Source of the DNA: an uncultured Alistipes sp.
Lineage (GTDB): Bacteria > Bacteroidota > Bacteroidia > Bacteroidales > Rikenellaceae
Assembly (NCBI GenBank): GCA_900769745.1
Contig: CAAGHX010000202.1
Coordinates: forward strand, 1-18,526
Direction: 5' to 3'
DNA length: 18,526 nt
The translations under genes and the position numbers were made by a program. The first letter of the stretch is position 1, and the number at the start of each line of letters is the position of its first letter. Below, piece by piece: positions 1 through 8,011 of the stretch. The notes beneath the pieces were generated by a model that did not search any database, was not told the origin of the DNA, and was given only the letters and a program-made list of their open reading frames with translations.

Positions 1-698
1 CCGAGAAGGAGGCTGAGCGTATGATGCAGGATATGATTCGCGAGGATGTTCGCACAATCCTTATCCCACGTGTTAAGGCTCGTTTGGAGCGCGCTGGCGA
101 CTGCTTGGCAGAGCTTATCGGCGAGGATTACATCTTGCACGTTAACCCAACAGGCAAGTTCGTAATCGGTGGTCCTCACGGTGATACAGGTCTTACGGGT
201 CGTAAGATTATCGTTGATACTTACGGTGGTCGTGGTGCTCACGGTGGTGGTGCCTTCTCTGGTAAGGACTCATCAAAGGTTGACCGTTCAGCTGCCTATG
301 CTGCGCGTCACATCGCTAAGAATATGGTTGCTGCAGGTGTTGCCGAGCAGGTTTTGGTACAGCTCAGCTACGCTATCGGTATCGCCGAGCCATTGTCAGT
401 ATATGTTGATACCTACTCATCTAAACGCCCAGCTCAGTTGGAGGGTATGACCGATGGCGAGATTGCACGCAAGGTGGCTAAGCTCTTCGATTTGCGTCCT
501 GCTGCTATCGTTAAGCGCTTCGGTTTGAAGAATCCAATCTTCGAGGCAACGGCTTCTTATGGTCACTTCGGTAACCGCCCATACACTAAGGTTGAGACTT
601 TGTGGGAGAATGGCCAGCCGGTAGAGCGCGAGATTGAGTTCTTCGGTTGGGAAAAGCTTGATGCTGTTGATGATATCAAGGCTGAGTTTGGCCTGTAA
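1..698 (+). CDS. metK: S-adenosylmethionine synthetase, 3' part (5' end outside window)
   Basis: Makes S-adenosylmethionine from methionine and ATP in the cytoplasm; this is the methyl donor for methyltransferases such as the TrmN6 homologue encoded in this window. The reading frame is already open at base 3 (E-K-E-A-E-R before the first visible Met at 21), so the gene is cut by the window edge and about 231 C-terminal residues are visible. Recognisable blocks include FVIGGPHGDTGLTGRKIIVD, the glycine-rich DTYGGRGAHGGGAFSGKD loop and KVDRSAAYAARHIAKN, which are hallmarks of the central and C-terminal domains. The N-terminal GHPDK motif is not in view. The C-terminus (FGWEKLDAVDDIKAEFGL) looks complete. 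A strong terminator follows within 100 bases, so the gene is the last of its transcript. Confidence 0.97.
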   Translation, partial: EKEAERMMQDMIREDVRTILIPRVKARLERAGDCLAELIGEDYILHVNPTGKFVIGGPHGDTGLTGRKIIVDTYGGRGAHGGGAFSGKDSSKVDRSAAYAARHIAKNMVAAGVAEQVLVQLSYAIGIAEPLSVYVDTYSSKRPAQLEGMTDGEIARKVAKLFDLRPAAIVKRFGLKNPIFEATASYGHFGNRPYTKVETLWENGQPVEREIEFFGWEKLDAVDDIKAEFGL

Positions 699-1044
699 GA
701 TATAAGCCGTCTAACAAGGCTCTTTTGGCGTTTCTGGCGCTCTTAAAATAGCTCTTGTTATACAACTTATATAGAGTGAAAAATATATAAAGATTGTCTG
801 ACGTAATTCGTCGGACAATCTTTTTTTGTTATATAACCATCTTTTTGCTCGGTTTTTGCACGCACCGATATTTGGCGATTGCAAAGCCGATATCAACACA
901 GAAAAATATTTTTTTACGTTGCGATATAATAATTTTTTCGGCTTAGCCGTTATAGATTTAGAAAACGAAAACAAAGAGTTATTGCCTATGATAAAATTTG
1001 CCTAATTTGAATTTTAAACAAGTGATTAAACTATTTGTATTATT
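699..1044. other. metK-htrA intergenic region
   Basis: This 346-base stretch carries the metK terminator near its start and is otherwise AT-rich and non-coding. An 87-codon open frame on the minus strand crosses the terminator and has no family resemblance, so I do not call it. The 5' region of htrA must lie here, but no clean TAnnTTTG promoter is visible. The closest matches are TAAAATTTG (992-1000), with one extra spacer base, and ACTATTTG (1030-1037), with TTTG 20 bases upstream; neither is convincing. Confidence 0.6.
791..827 (+). terminator. Intrinsic terminator after metK
   Basis: A 13-bp stem (AGATTGTCTGACG at 791-803 with CGTCGGACAATCT at 809-821, one T-G wobble) encloses the loop TAATT and is followed by a run of seven T's at 821-827. 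It lies about 90 bases after the metK stop codon. Confidence 0.93.
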
Positions 1045-2559
1045 ATGAGAAAGACGGCATTAACAATTTTTGGTGCGGCCGTAGTTGCGGCTGCTGCAGG
1101 TGGTCTTACCGCAGTTGGAGTGAATCAATATATGTCGGGCAATGCCACCCAATTATTCGATGCGCAGAGCGTTGCAACCCAGTGGAATGACTCCACTCCA
1201 CAGGCAGGCAACCATTTTACCGCCTATCAGGCCGAGCAGTATCCCGATCTTACCTATGCGGCAGAGAATGCCGTAAAGGCTGTTGTGAATATCGAGTCAA
1301 TCCGCGAGGTGCAGTATGGCGGCTCATATGGCCGAGGCTTCGACCCCTTCTATGAGTTCTTCGGAATACCTTATGGAGGAGGCTCACGTGGCTATGGCCA
1401 GCCTCAGACCCAGGAGCAGAAGTCGGGTGGTTCGGGTGTGATTATCTCGCCCGATGGCTATATCGTCACCAACAACCACGTTGTCGAGGAGTCAACTAAA
1501 CTGAAGGTAAAGCTCAACGATGGCCGCTTGTTCGATGCGAAGCTTATCGGTACAGATCCTACAACCGACGTTGCGCTGATTAAGATCGAGGGCGAGGATT
1601 TCCCAACCATTCCATTTGGCGATTCTGATGCTCTTCGTTTGGGTGAGTGGGTGCTTGCTATCGGCTCTCCATTCAATTTGCAGTCAACCATTACAGCTGG
1701 TATCGTGAGTGCCAAGGCTCGCCAGTTGGGTGTTATTCCTAACGAGTTTCGTGTGGAGTCATTCATCCAGACCGACGCTGCCGTTAACCCTGGTAACTCG
1801 GGCGGTGCGCTTGTGAATACTCGCGGTGAGTTGGTTGGTATCAATACCGTAATCAAGTCTTCTACAGGAAGTTATATTGGTTATTCGTTCGCTGTTCCCG
1901 AGACTATCGTGCGTAAGGTTGTGGTCGATTTGAAGGAGTATGGCGTTGTGCAGCGTGCTATGCTTGGTGTTCGTTACCGCGCTATCGACGACCAGTTTGT
2001 TGAGGAGTTGGGCGAGGAGCTTGGCATCAAGAAGAGTGGTGGTTTGTATGTAGATGAGGTTGTCGAGGGTGGCGCTGCTGCCGAGGCTGGCTTGCGCAAG
2101 GGCGATATCATCACAGCTATCAATGGCACCAAGACCAACGATGCTTCAACCCTTATCGAGAAGATTGCCCAGTGCCGACCAAACGACAAGGTTACAATCT
2201 CATATACTCGCAACGACACTGCTAAGAAGGTTGAGGTAACTCTCAAGAATCGTGTTGGCAAGGCCGAGCCTGTAACACGCGATACCAAGGATATTGCCGA
2301 GGCTTTGGGTGGTAAGTTTGCCGATGTGAGCAAAAAGTTGTGCGAGAAGTTGGAGATTCGTGGCGGTGTGCAGGTTGTAGGCATTACACGCGATGGCTTG
2401 TTGGCTCGCTCGGGTGTTAAGGAGGGCTTTGTGATTACCTATATCAACGACCGCCCTGTAACTTCGATGAACGACTTGCAGCGTATGGGCGACAAGATTA
2501 AGGCTATCGACGGCGTCTATCCAAGTGGTCAGGCTGTTCGATATGTGATAGTCGAGTAA
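1045..2559 (+). CDS. degP: DegP/HtrA-family periplasmic serine endoprotease
   Basis: Heat-shock-type serine protease and chaperone that degrades misfolded envelope proteins. The 504-residue protein starts with a hydrophobic export segment or anchor (about residues 5-26). A linker with a glycine- and aromatic-rich stretch (about 91-118) leads into the trypsin-like domain, where the catalytic triad is visible: His145 in TNNHVV, Asp175 in TTDVALIK and Ser252 in NPGNSGGAL. Two PDZ domains follow, about residues 305-400 (GLRKGDIITAINGT) and 425-504 (GVKEGFVITYINDRPV). Length and order match the DegP/DegQ type. It is monocistronic, with a terminator on either side. No signature of its promoter class (for example an extracytoplasmic sigma factor site) could be recognised. 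Confidence 0.97.
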   Translation: MRKTALTIFGAAVVAAAAGGLTAVGVNQYMSGNATQLFDAQSVATQWNDSTPQAGNHFTAYQAEQYPDLTYAAENAVKAVVNIESIREVQYGGSYGRGFDPFYEFFGIPYGGGSRGYGQPQTQEQKSGGSGVIISPDGYIVTNNHVVEESTKLKVKLNDGRLFDAKLIGTDPTTDVALIKIEGEDFPTIPFGDSDALRLGEWVLAIGSPFNLQSTITAGIVSAKARQLGVIPNEFRVESFIQTDAAVNPGNSGGALVNTRGELVGINTVIKSSTGSYIGYSFAVPETIVRKVVVDLKEYGVVQRAMLGVRYRAIDDQFVEELGEELGIKKSGGLYVDEVVEGGAAAEAGLRKGDIITAINGTKTNDASTLIEKIAQCRPNDKVTISYTRNDTAKKVEVTLKNRVGKAEPVTRDTKDIAEALGGKFADVSKKLCEKLEIRGGVQVVGITRDGLLARSGVKEGFVITYINDRPVTSMNDLQRMGDKIKAIDGVYPSGQAVRYVIVE

Positions 2560-2618
2560 TTCTAATAAGAAGCATATGAGCTTTATATAAGTGTAGTTTA
2601 AGGTAATATTTATGTGTT

Positions 2619-2656
2619 CTGCCTCGGTGCCAGTGGACGCCGGGGCAGATTTTTTT
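2619..2656 (+). terminator. Intrinsic terminator after htrA
   Basis: A 9-bp stem (CTGCCTCGG at 2619-2627 with CCGGGGCAG at 2640-2648, one T-G wobble) is followed by ATTTTTTT. It lies about 60 bases after the htrA stop. Confidence 0.9.
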
Positions 2657-2726
2657 ATGCTCTGTATATGTGGAGCTTATGGGTTAATAAGGCCTTTCTT
2701 GTCACGCGATTGATGCCGGCGTAAAG

Positions 2727-2761
2727 CAAAAAAAAGTTGCCAAGCATTATCGCCTGGCAAC
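2727..2761 (-). terminator. Terminator of the minus-strand 978-residue gene
   Basis: A 7-bp stem (GTTGCCA at 2736-2742, TGGCAAC at 2755-2761) is flanked on its left by eight A's (2728-2735), which read as a T-run on the minus strand. This places a terminator 25 bases past the stop codon of the minus-strand gene. A weaker T-rich stretch on the other side could make it partly bidirectional. Confidence 0.85.
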
Positions 2762-2785
2762 CTCTTTTTCTTTATGTTTGGTGTC

Positions 2786-5722
2786 TTATTTCAACACACC
2801 GATTGTACCATCTGAAGAGATACTCTCTGCCGAGAATTTCAAGCTCTTACATTTGCTGCTGTTGTAGAACTCAACTGAAACCTTACCGTCAGCATCGGGC
2901 TTGAGCGATGGGTTCCAATAGAGCGTACGGCGGTAGTCGAAGTCTGTTCGCTCTGTCTTTGAGTAGTCGGGCGAGTAGAACTCGGCTGGCTCAGAGTAGC
3001 CATCAACCCAAGTCTTACGAATACCTCGCTTAGGCTCAACCGGAATCTTATCCTCGGGGTACAACTCGATAAATACCACACACGAATACTTCGACAAAGC
3101 CTCTGTAGCACTCATAATACCCGAGTTGAAATACTGCATAATAGCGCTCTTGTCCTCGCTCACGTAGATAGATTTCAGAGCTGTCAAATTCAGGATATCG
3201 TATGCCGCCACATTACTCCAATCCTTCTCATAATCAACAATAAAGAGCACCTCCTTACCCAAATATGAGATGTTGTATGGGCTGCGCTTCATCGTTAGAT
3301 ACTCGCTGCTGGCGTTGAAGTCAGAGTCTGTATTGTTGCTAAAGTTGCTACTGCTGAGTGCGCTGCGGCTCTCTGTTGAGGTGGTGTCAACAGCGTTGGT
3401 CGCAACACTATTCTTTGTGATTACGAACTTGTCGTTCAACTCGCGCAAAAGCTGGTGAATATCGGTAACAAGCTCACCCTTATCTCGCAGAACGTCAATC
3501 TCTCCAGGGATATCGTAGTAAGCTGCCGCATTCGAGCGAGCCTTGTGAATGTCCTCCTCCAATGTTGGGGCCGACTTCACCACAACCTCCTTGATTTTGT
3601 GAGTCTTTTTGTCGATAGCCAAATAGCTGTCGTTGTCCACAACCGAGTCAATCAAAGCCTCGTCGGGGTCTGTGAAGTTGTTGGGGTCGCTTGCTGAGGC
3701 ATAGCTGCGAGCCATGCGCTTGTCGTTGTCGGTTACCACAAACTGCAAGTCACTCTGAGTATATGACTTTGGATCTGGCGAGAAGTTACGGTCGAGCAAA
3801 ATTCGGCTAAACTTACGTCTGTTCTTGTCGTTTGTAACGGCCAATGTAAGGTGCCACTTACCTTTCATGTTACCGATGAATGAGAAACGACCCATGCTAT
3901 CCACATCGATAATACCAACCTGTGAAGAGTTCTTCGCAGCAATGCTATCGTTCTCATTCTTTTTCTTTGGCGCATATGAAGAAGAGTTATCCTCAAATGC
4001 AAGCGATGTTGACTCCTTCGAGAAATTAGAGTATCGACCTCCTCTGCCGCCATACATTCCTCCTCTGCCGCCATAACGGCTGCTGCTTGTAACTCCGCTT
4101 GTGAGCGAGCCCACGTTCTCGTATGGGTCCTGCTTTAGCTTTGCAACATAGTTCTCGTCATCCAACTCGCTATCCTTCTCTGTTCCGCGAATCGAGATAA
4201 GCGACGAAAGCTGAATGTCAGTCATTGGTTTGTCGGTTCCGTAGCGCATCACCTGTCCGTGTACCTCGATACCCTGCTCGGGCAGATACTTAAAGTCAAA
4301 GTCTGCTGTGCCTGCCCACCAATCCCAGTTGTAGCGTCTCCAGCCCTGAATCATCAGCAGCTCGTCGAGAGCTGTGCGATGCTCCAAATCTGTAGATTCA
4401 AAGTAATATAATGGCTGGTGCACATAACCCTTAATCTCCGACATCAAGAGCAGGTCCGCAAGCATTGAGTTGCGACTCTCCACACTCTTTGCTCCATCAC
4501 GTACCGAGAACGAGATTGGTGCCTGTGATGGGTTGCCAAATGGGTCGGTTGCGGTTAGGTTGACCTTGATAAGTCCATTAGGCTCATATGTCTCCTTGTC
4601 TGTTGCTACCTCGATAGCAGAGCGCTTGCCCATATGTGTAAATGCCAAACGGTCAGCAATGATTTTGCCATCGGCATCAGCAAGTACGATTCTTGCTACA
4701 CCCGCAGGCAAACGGCGCTTATTTACTCTATACTCAATCGAGTCGCCCTGCTCCATACCTACAATAGTGTAGTTCGACAACACACCACCGCATATCACAG
4801 CCGAAGCGATAATCTTGTCATCCACGCCCTTCTTGTTAACCTTGATTCTGATGCTATCGTTCGATGAGAGGTTGTCAACCCTTATCACCATACCGCGCTC
4901 CTGAGCCTTTGGTAGATTGAAAGAGTGTACCTTACCATCAATCTCTACCTGAGCCTTTGCCTGCTCCAGTGTAGGGCGGTATTCAAACGTGCCACGACCC
5001 TCGTGTCCCGACTTAAACTCAGTAATGGTCTCGCCCTGCTTGTTCACCACCTTGCCAGTTACATCCATAGGAGTACCGTTTTGGTCGGTAGCTTCGAAGG
5101 CGACGCGTGAGGTAAGGCCCGCCACCAAGTTACCACCCTCGGGGTAGAAGGTCATATTTATAACTTTGTCGCCCTTCTCGAGTGTTCTCTTCATCTGGTA
5201 GTGGTTCTTCGACACATCCATCTTCAACATACGCATCTCGCCAAAGTTACCCTCGGTCTGAGGCTTGTCGAAGATAGGTATAATTCGAGAGTAGATTACA
5301 TCCTGGCCAAAGTTGAGCATATACTTTGTGTAGGCTCTTATCTCATAAAATCCCGAATAGAATGGGAGCTTGTTCAGCTTGAAATTACCCGCACAACGTC
5401 CGTCTATAATTGGAAGCACACACTTGTCAACAATCGTACCTCCAGGGTTAAGAAGCTCCACATAGAGCGTCTTACTCAGCATCGAAGGGTTGTTTCTCTC
5501 GGCTGTAACCACATAGGCCTGGAACCAAAGGTTATCACCCTGGTAGTAGCTTGTGTTATCCAAGTGAAGATATACTTTCTCCTGCGGCAACGTCTTACCA
5601 AACTCCTTTGCCGACATTGCATATCCCATCAATTTTTTAGTTATGGTGTCGGTTGCAGATTGTTGCGCAACGGCAGTCATCGAAACAAATATAGCGACAA
5701 GTGCGAAGAAAATTTTTCTCAT
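2786..5722 (-). CDS. Large exported protein with MG2-like and TonB-plug-like regions, function unknown
   Basis: A 978-residue protein with a clear signal peptide (MRKIFFALVAIFVSMTAVAQ, likely cleaved near residue 20). The N-terminal part (about 45-155) resembles the macroglobulin MG2-type beta-sandwich seen in Bacteroidetes (PQEKVYLHLDNTSYYQGDNLW, then YSGFYEIRAYTKYMLN). The middle (about 370-480) ends in the conserved-looking LDELLMIQGWRRYNW. Residues about 740-890 resemble a TonB-dependent receptor plug (IDVLRDKGELV ... GKEVLFIVDYEKD), but no outer-membrane beta-barrel follows. The C-terminus (RRTLYWNPSLKPDADGKV) is another block I associate with this family. A glycine/arginine-rich insert sits at 549-563. 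It is probably in the periplasm or at the cell surface; the role is unknown. It is transcribed alone from its own promoter and ends at its own terminator. The family assignment is from memory of related proteins; function is not inferable. Confidence 0.85.
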   Translation of the reverse strand: MRKIFFALVAIFVSMTAVAQQSATDTITKKLMGYAMSAKEFGKTLPQEKVYLHLDNTSYYQGDNLWFQAYVVTAERNNPSMLSKTLYVELLNPGGTIVDKCVLPIIDGRCAGNFKLNKLPFYSGFYEIRAYTKYMLNFGQDVIYSRIIPIFDKPQTEGNFGEMRMLKMDVSKNHYQMKRTLEKGDKVINMTFYPEGGNLVAGLTSRVAFEATDQNGTPMDVTGKVVNKQGETITEFKSGHEGRGTFEYRPTLEQAKAQVEIDGKVHSFNLPKAQERGMVIRVDNLSSNDSIRIKVNKKGVDDKIIASAVICGGVLSNYTIVGMEQGDSIEYRVNKRRLPAGVARIVLADADGKIIADRLAFTHMGKRSAIEVATDKETYEPNGLIKVNLTATDPFGNPSQAPISFSVRDGAKSVESRNSMLADLLLMSEIKGYVHQPLYYFESTDLEHRTALDELLMIQGWRRYNWDWWAGTADFDFKYLPEQGIEVHGQVMRYGTDKPMTDIQLSSLISIRGTEKDSELDDENYVAKLKQDPYENVGSLTSGVTSSSRYGGRGGMYGGRGGRYSNFSKESTSLAFEDNSSSYAPKKKNENDSIAAKNSSQVGIIDVDSMGRFSFIGNMKGKWHLTLAVTNDKNRRKFSRILLDRNFSPDPKSYTQSDLQFVVTDNDKRMARSYASASDPNNFTDPDEALIDSVVDNDSYLAIDKKTHKIKEVVVKSAPTLEEDIHKARSNAAAYYDIPGEIDVLRDKGELVTDIHQLLRELNDKFVITKNSVATNAVDTTSTESRSALSSSNFSNNTDSDFNASSEYLTMKRSPYNISYLGKEVLFIVDYEKDWSNVAAYDILNLTALKSIYVSEDKSAIMQYFNSGIMSATEALSKYSCVVFIELYPEDKIPVEPKRGIRKTWVDGYSEPAEFYSPDYSKTERTDFDYRRTLYWNPSLKPDADGKVSVEFYNSSKCKSLKFSAESISSDGTIGVLK

Positions 5723-5728
5723 AAAAGT

Positions 5729-5755
5729 TATAATTATTTTGCTATAATTATTTTG
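5729..5755 (-). repeat. Tandem 13-nt repeat in the leader of the 978-residue gene
   Basis: TATAATTATTTTG occurs twice (5729-5741 and 5743-5755) with a 14-base period, ending 7 bases before the start codon. It falls in the predicted 5' untranslated leader. Confidence 0.8.
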
Positions 5756-5782
5756 TTTAGCGATATAGTTAAATTATCTATA

Positions 5783-5790
5783 CAAATATA
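5783..5790 (-). promoter_or_regulatory. Bacteroidetes -7 promoter element of the 978-residue gene
   Basis: On the minus strand this reads TATATTTG, an exact match to TAnnTTTG, about 60 bases upstream of the start codon. No clear TTTG -33 box is present at the usual distance. Confidence 0.6.
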
Positions 5791-5867
5791 ATAAAATTCC
5801 TCTAAACTCTCCTAATATCTCCTGCGAAACGGCCAAAAACGGGGGTGAAACGCCTACTTAGGGCAAC

Positions 5868-5906
5868 AAAAAAAAGACTCACACAACATTTGCTGCGCGA
5901 GTCTTT
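5868..5906 (-). terminator. Terminator of the nucleotidyltransferase gene
   Basis: An 8-bp stem (AAAGACTC at 5873-5880, GAGTCTTT at 5899-5906) is bordered on the left by eight A's (5868-5875), giving a T-run on the minus strand. It lies about 25 bases past the stop codon. Confidence 0.88.
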
Positions 5907-5931
5907 CTGTTATCTTGTTACTATCGGTGGC

Positions 5932-6852
5932 TTATTTGCCCCACAAGTTACGTGGATATACACCAGCCTCGATAAGCTCCTCAATCTTTGCAACGAGCTG
6001 TGGTTTGTCGGCCTGATATGTCACGCCAAACCAGTCTGCAGTTGTGCTGAGCACCTTCAACTTAGCTGTACCGTCGCCAATCAAAGTATTTACCATCAAA
6101 GGAATAAAGAACTCCGCCTTGAGGTTGGCCTGGTTAGCTGGGTCGCCAAGGAACTTCTTGAAGTAATCCTCTGAGTGCTCGAAGTAATCTGGGGTGAAAC
6201 CGAAGAGGTTCATTGAAACTGGAGTCTCCTCCTCCAATGCCTCATCCTCGCCCAAGTCGTGGAACACGATAGTACCCTCAGCATTGCGTTCAATCTTTGT
6301 GCGCTCAACAATCGAAGTAAGGAAGCCCTCCTCGTTGATTGAGCATACACCGCGTGATACAGTACCATTCTCCGAGAGAGTCTTGTTCACAGCATAACCA
6401 ACCATGCAGTAGTGACCCTTCTCGCCGTCGCGCTGGCTTAGATACTCACCGATAACCTTGTAAGCATCAGCGCCATAGAAGTCGTCGGCGTTGATTACAG
6501 CAAATGGCTCCTTGATAGCATCCTTAGCCATCATCAGAGCGTGGTTTGTACCCCAAGGCTTCTCACGACCCTCTGGGACAGAGAATCCCTCTGGGAGGTA
6601 GTCAAGCTCCTGATACACAACCTCTACCTCAATCTTTCCACCGAAACGCTCCTTGTTGAAGATAGCGGTGAAAGCGTCTGCAAATGAGTGGCGGATAACG
6701 AATACCACCTTGCCAAATCCTGCGCGAATAGCGTCGTAAATCGAATAGTCGATAATTGCCTCGTTGTTAGGGCCAACGCCGTCCATCTGTTTGAGTGCGC
6801 CATAGCGCGAACCCATACCGGCAGCCAAAACAAGCAGTGTAGGTTTAACCAT
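5932..6852 (-). CDS. Sugar-phosphate nucleotidyltransferase family protein
   Basis: A 306-residue cytoplasmic protein with a single nucleotidyltransferase fold. The N-terminal nucleotide-binding loop LAAGMGSRYG is at residues 9-18 with Lys21 after it, WGTNHALMMA is at about 100-109, and the metal/substrate motif NADDFYG is at 121-127. The family transfers NMP from an NTP to a sugar phosphate or a related phosphorylated alcohol; neither substrate can be read from the sequence. There is no C-terminal left-handed beta-helix, so it is not a GlmU-like bifunctional enzyme. The gene stands alone with its own promoter and terminator, so the neighbourhood gives no pathway clue. Confidence 0.9.
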   Translation of the reverse strand: MVKPTLLVLAAGMGSRYGALKQMDGVGPNNEAIIDYSIYDAIRAGFGKVVFVIRHSFADAFTAIFNKERFGGKIEVEVVYQELDYLPEGFSVPEGREKPWGTNHALMMAKDAIKEPFAVINADDFYGADAYKVIGEYLSQRDGEKGHYCMVGYAVNKTLSENGTVSRGVCSINEEGFLTSIVERTKIERNAEGTIVFHDLGEDEALEEETPVSMNLFGFTPDYFEHSEDYFKKFLGDPANQANLKAEFFIPLMVNTLIGDGTAKLKVLSTTADWFGVTYQADKPQLVAKIEELIEAGVYPRNLWGK

Positions 6853-6900
6853 AGTCTTTTTGATTTATTGTTTGTTTAAAATGTTTCTGCTATAGTAGTG

Positions 6901-6932
6901 CAAATATACTAAATTCCTCTCTATTTTAACAA
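6901..6932 (-). promoter_or_regulatory. Promoter of the nucleotidyltransferase gene
   Basis: On the minus strand TTG (6932-6930) and TATATTTG (6908-6901) are separated by 21 bases, in line with the Bacteroidetes -33/-7 layout. Transcription would start roughly 40 bases before the start codon at 6852. Confidence 0.7.
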
Positions 6933-7100
6933 TTTTATCCCCACTTTTTTGCTGCCCCAAAATCTGGAAACTTGCTGTTGCCGTTTACTTTTTCTACAAT
7001 ATATAGCCTTCGGAATCCGTTTTGATGCTGAATTTGGCATTCTTGCGGGCGTGGGCATAAAAAAATCGCCCAATTAAGCATCGATTTGCCTATTTTTCCG

Positions 7101-7108
7101 TATCTTTG
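7101..7108 (+). promoter_or_regulatory. Bacteroidetes -7 element for the lytM-dxr-rseP-radA run
   Basis: TATCTTTG matches TAnnTTTG exactly and lies 22 bases before the ATG at 7131. Transcription starting here would miss the in-frame ATG at 7086, which is one reason to choose 7131 as the start of the LytM-type gene. The -33 region is unremarkable. Confidence 0.7.
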
Positions 7109-7130
7109 CTCAGTTATAGTGCCGTGTAAA

Positions 7131-7997
7131 ATGAAAGGATTAAAAAAGACCATAAAACGATTGTTTCGCAAGCGCCGTCTTGCGATGAGTGACGCATTGA
7201 TGCGTGGCGACGAGTGGAGCGTACACGTATCACCTATGGGTCTGTTGGGTGCTCTCGCTGTGTTGGCGTTGCTGCTCTTCCTTTTGGCCCTTGTTCTTGT
7301 GGCCTACACTCCTGTTTTGGATATCTTCCCAGGCTATCGCACATCGGCCGCCAAATCGCACGACGAGTTGGTGCGTAACATCATGCGCATCGATTCTCTG
7401 GAGCGTCGAATGACCGATATGCTCACCTATAACGAGAATGTCGCTATGATTATGGAGGGCCGTACTCCTGTGGTGCGTACCCCTTTGACCGATGGCGACA
7501 CCACATCACTCGACAAGACTCTTGTCCCACCTTCGCAGTTCGACTCTCTGCTTCGTGCTCAGATGGAGGGCGATGGCGAGTATTCGTTGGCTCGCACTCT
7601 GGCCAGCCGTGCTTCGGGTGGAAGCAAGCTCATCTTTGCAGCTCCGGTTGAGGGTATCATCAAGCGTCATTTCTCGCGCGAGGATAACTATCTCGGCATT
7701 GGTATCCAGGCTGCGCCCAATTCACCCGTTACCTCAATCGACGATGGTACTGTTGTCGATGTTGTGACAACGGGCGAGTCGGGAACTGTGGTTTCTGTTC
7801 AGCATTTCAACGGTTTTATCTCTATATATCGCAATCTTACGCAGGTGCTCGTTAGCAAGGGCCAGTCGCTCAAGATTCGTCAGGTTATAGGCTATAACGC
7901 TATGCCAGGCGTGGGCGATAAGACCAATCCTATGTTCGAGATGGAGATTTGGAACGAGGGTAAAGCTGTTGACCCAGAGATTTATATAGTATTTTAA
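7131..7997 (+). CDS. Membrane-anchored LytM/M23-like protein with degenerate metal site
   Basis: A 288-residue protein: a basic cytoplasmic N-terminus (KKTIKRLFRKRRL), one transmembrane helix (about 36-60), a polar, probably helical linker and a LytM/M23-type beta domain (about 170-288). Active M23 enzymes bind zinc through an HxxxD motif and an HxH motif. Here the corresponding segments appear to be NYLGIGI (186-192) and NPMFEMEIW (266-274), with no His or Asp ligands, so I predict a non-catalytic regulatory or scaffolding domain like the degenerate LytM domains of EnvC or SpoIIQ. An in-frame ATG at 7086 would add 15 residues but lies upstream of the TATCTTTG promoter, so 7131 is preferred. 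dxr begins 14 bases after the stop, indicating one transcript. The domain assignment is good; the partner (perhaps an amidase or an elongation/division complex) is unknown. Confidence 0.87.
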   Translation: MKGLKKTIKRLFRKRRLAMSDALMRGDEWSVHVSPMGLLGALAVLALLLFLLALVLVAYTPVLDIFPGYRTSAAKSHDELVRNIMRIDSLERRMTDMLTYNENVAMIMEGRTPVVRTPLTDGDTTSLDKTLVPPSQFDSLLRAQMEGDGEYSLARTLASRASGGSKLIFAAPVEGIIKRHFSREDNYLGIGIQAAPNSPVTSIDDGTVVDVVTTGESGTVVSVQHFNGFISIYRNLTQVLVSKGQSLKIRQVIGYNAMPGVGDKTNPMFEMEIWNEGKAVDPEIYIVF

Positions 7998-8011
7998 GTT
8001 AACTAATCCGA

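Noticed and set aside
711..974. 87-codon open frame on the minus strand between metK and htrA
   Set aside because: It runs through the metK terminator, has no recognisable domain or promoter, and its Lys/Ser/Ile-rich composition fits translated AT-rich spacer.
992..1037. TAAAATTTG and ACTATTTG as htrA promoter elements
   Set aside because: Both deviate from TAnnTTTG in spacing or first base, and the second would leave almost no leader; evidence is too weak for a call.
5201..5791. 196-codon plus-strand open frame opposite the 978-residue gene
   Set aside because: Antisense to a well-supported gene and across its promoter; its length is explained by the codon pattern of the real gene.
7086..7130. 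Upstream in-frame ATG of the LytM-type gene (15 extra residues)
   Set aside because: It lies upstream of the predicted transcription start, and the extra residues do not look like part of the cytoplasmic basic segment.
6935..7171. 78-codon minus-strand open frame upstream of the LytM-type gene
   Set aside because: It covers the TATCTTTG promoter and the start of the LytM-type gene and shows no family resemblance.
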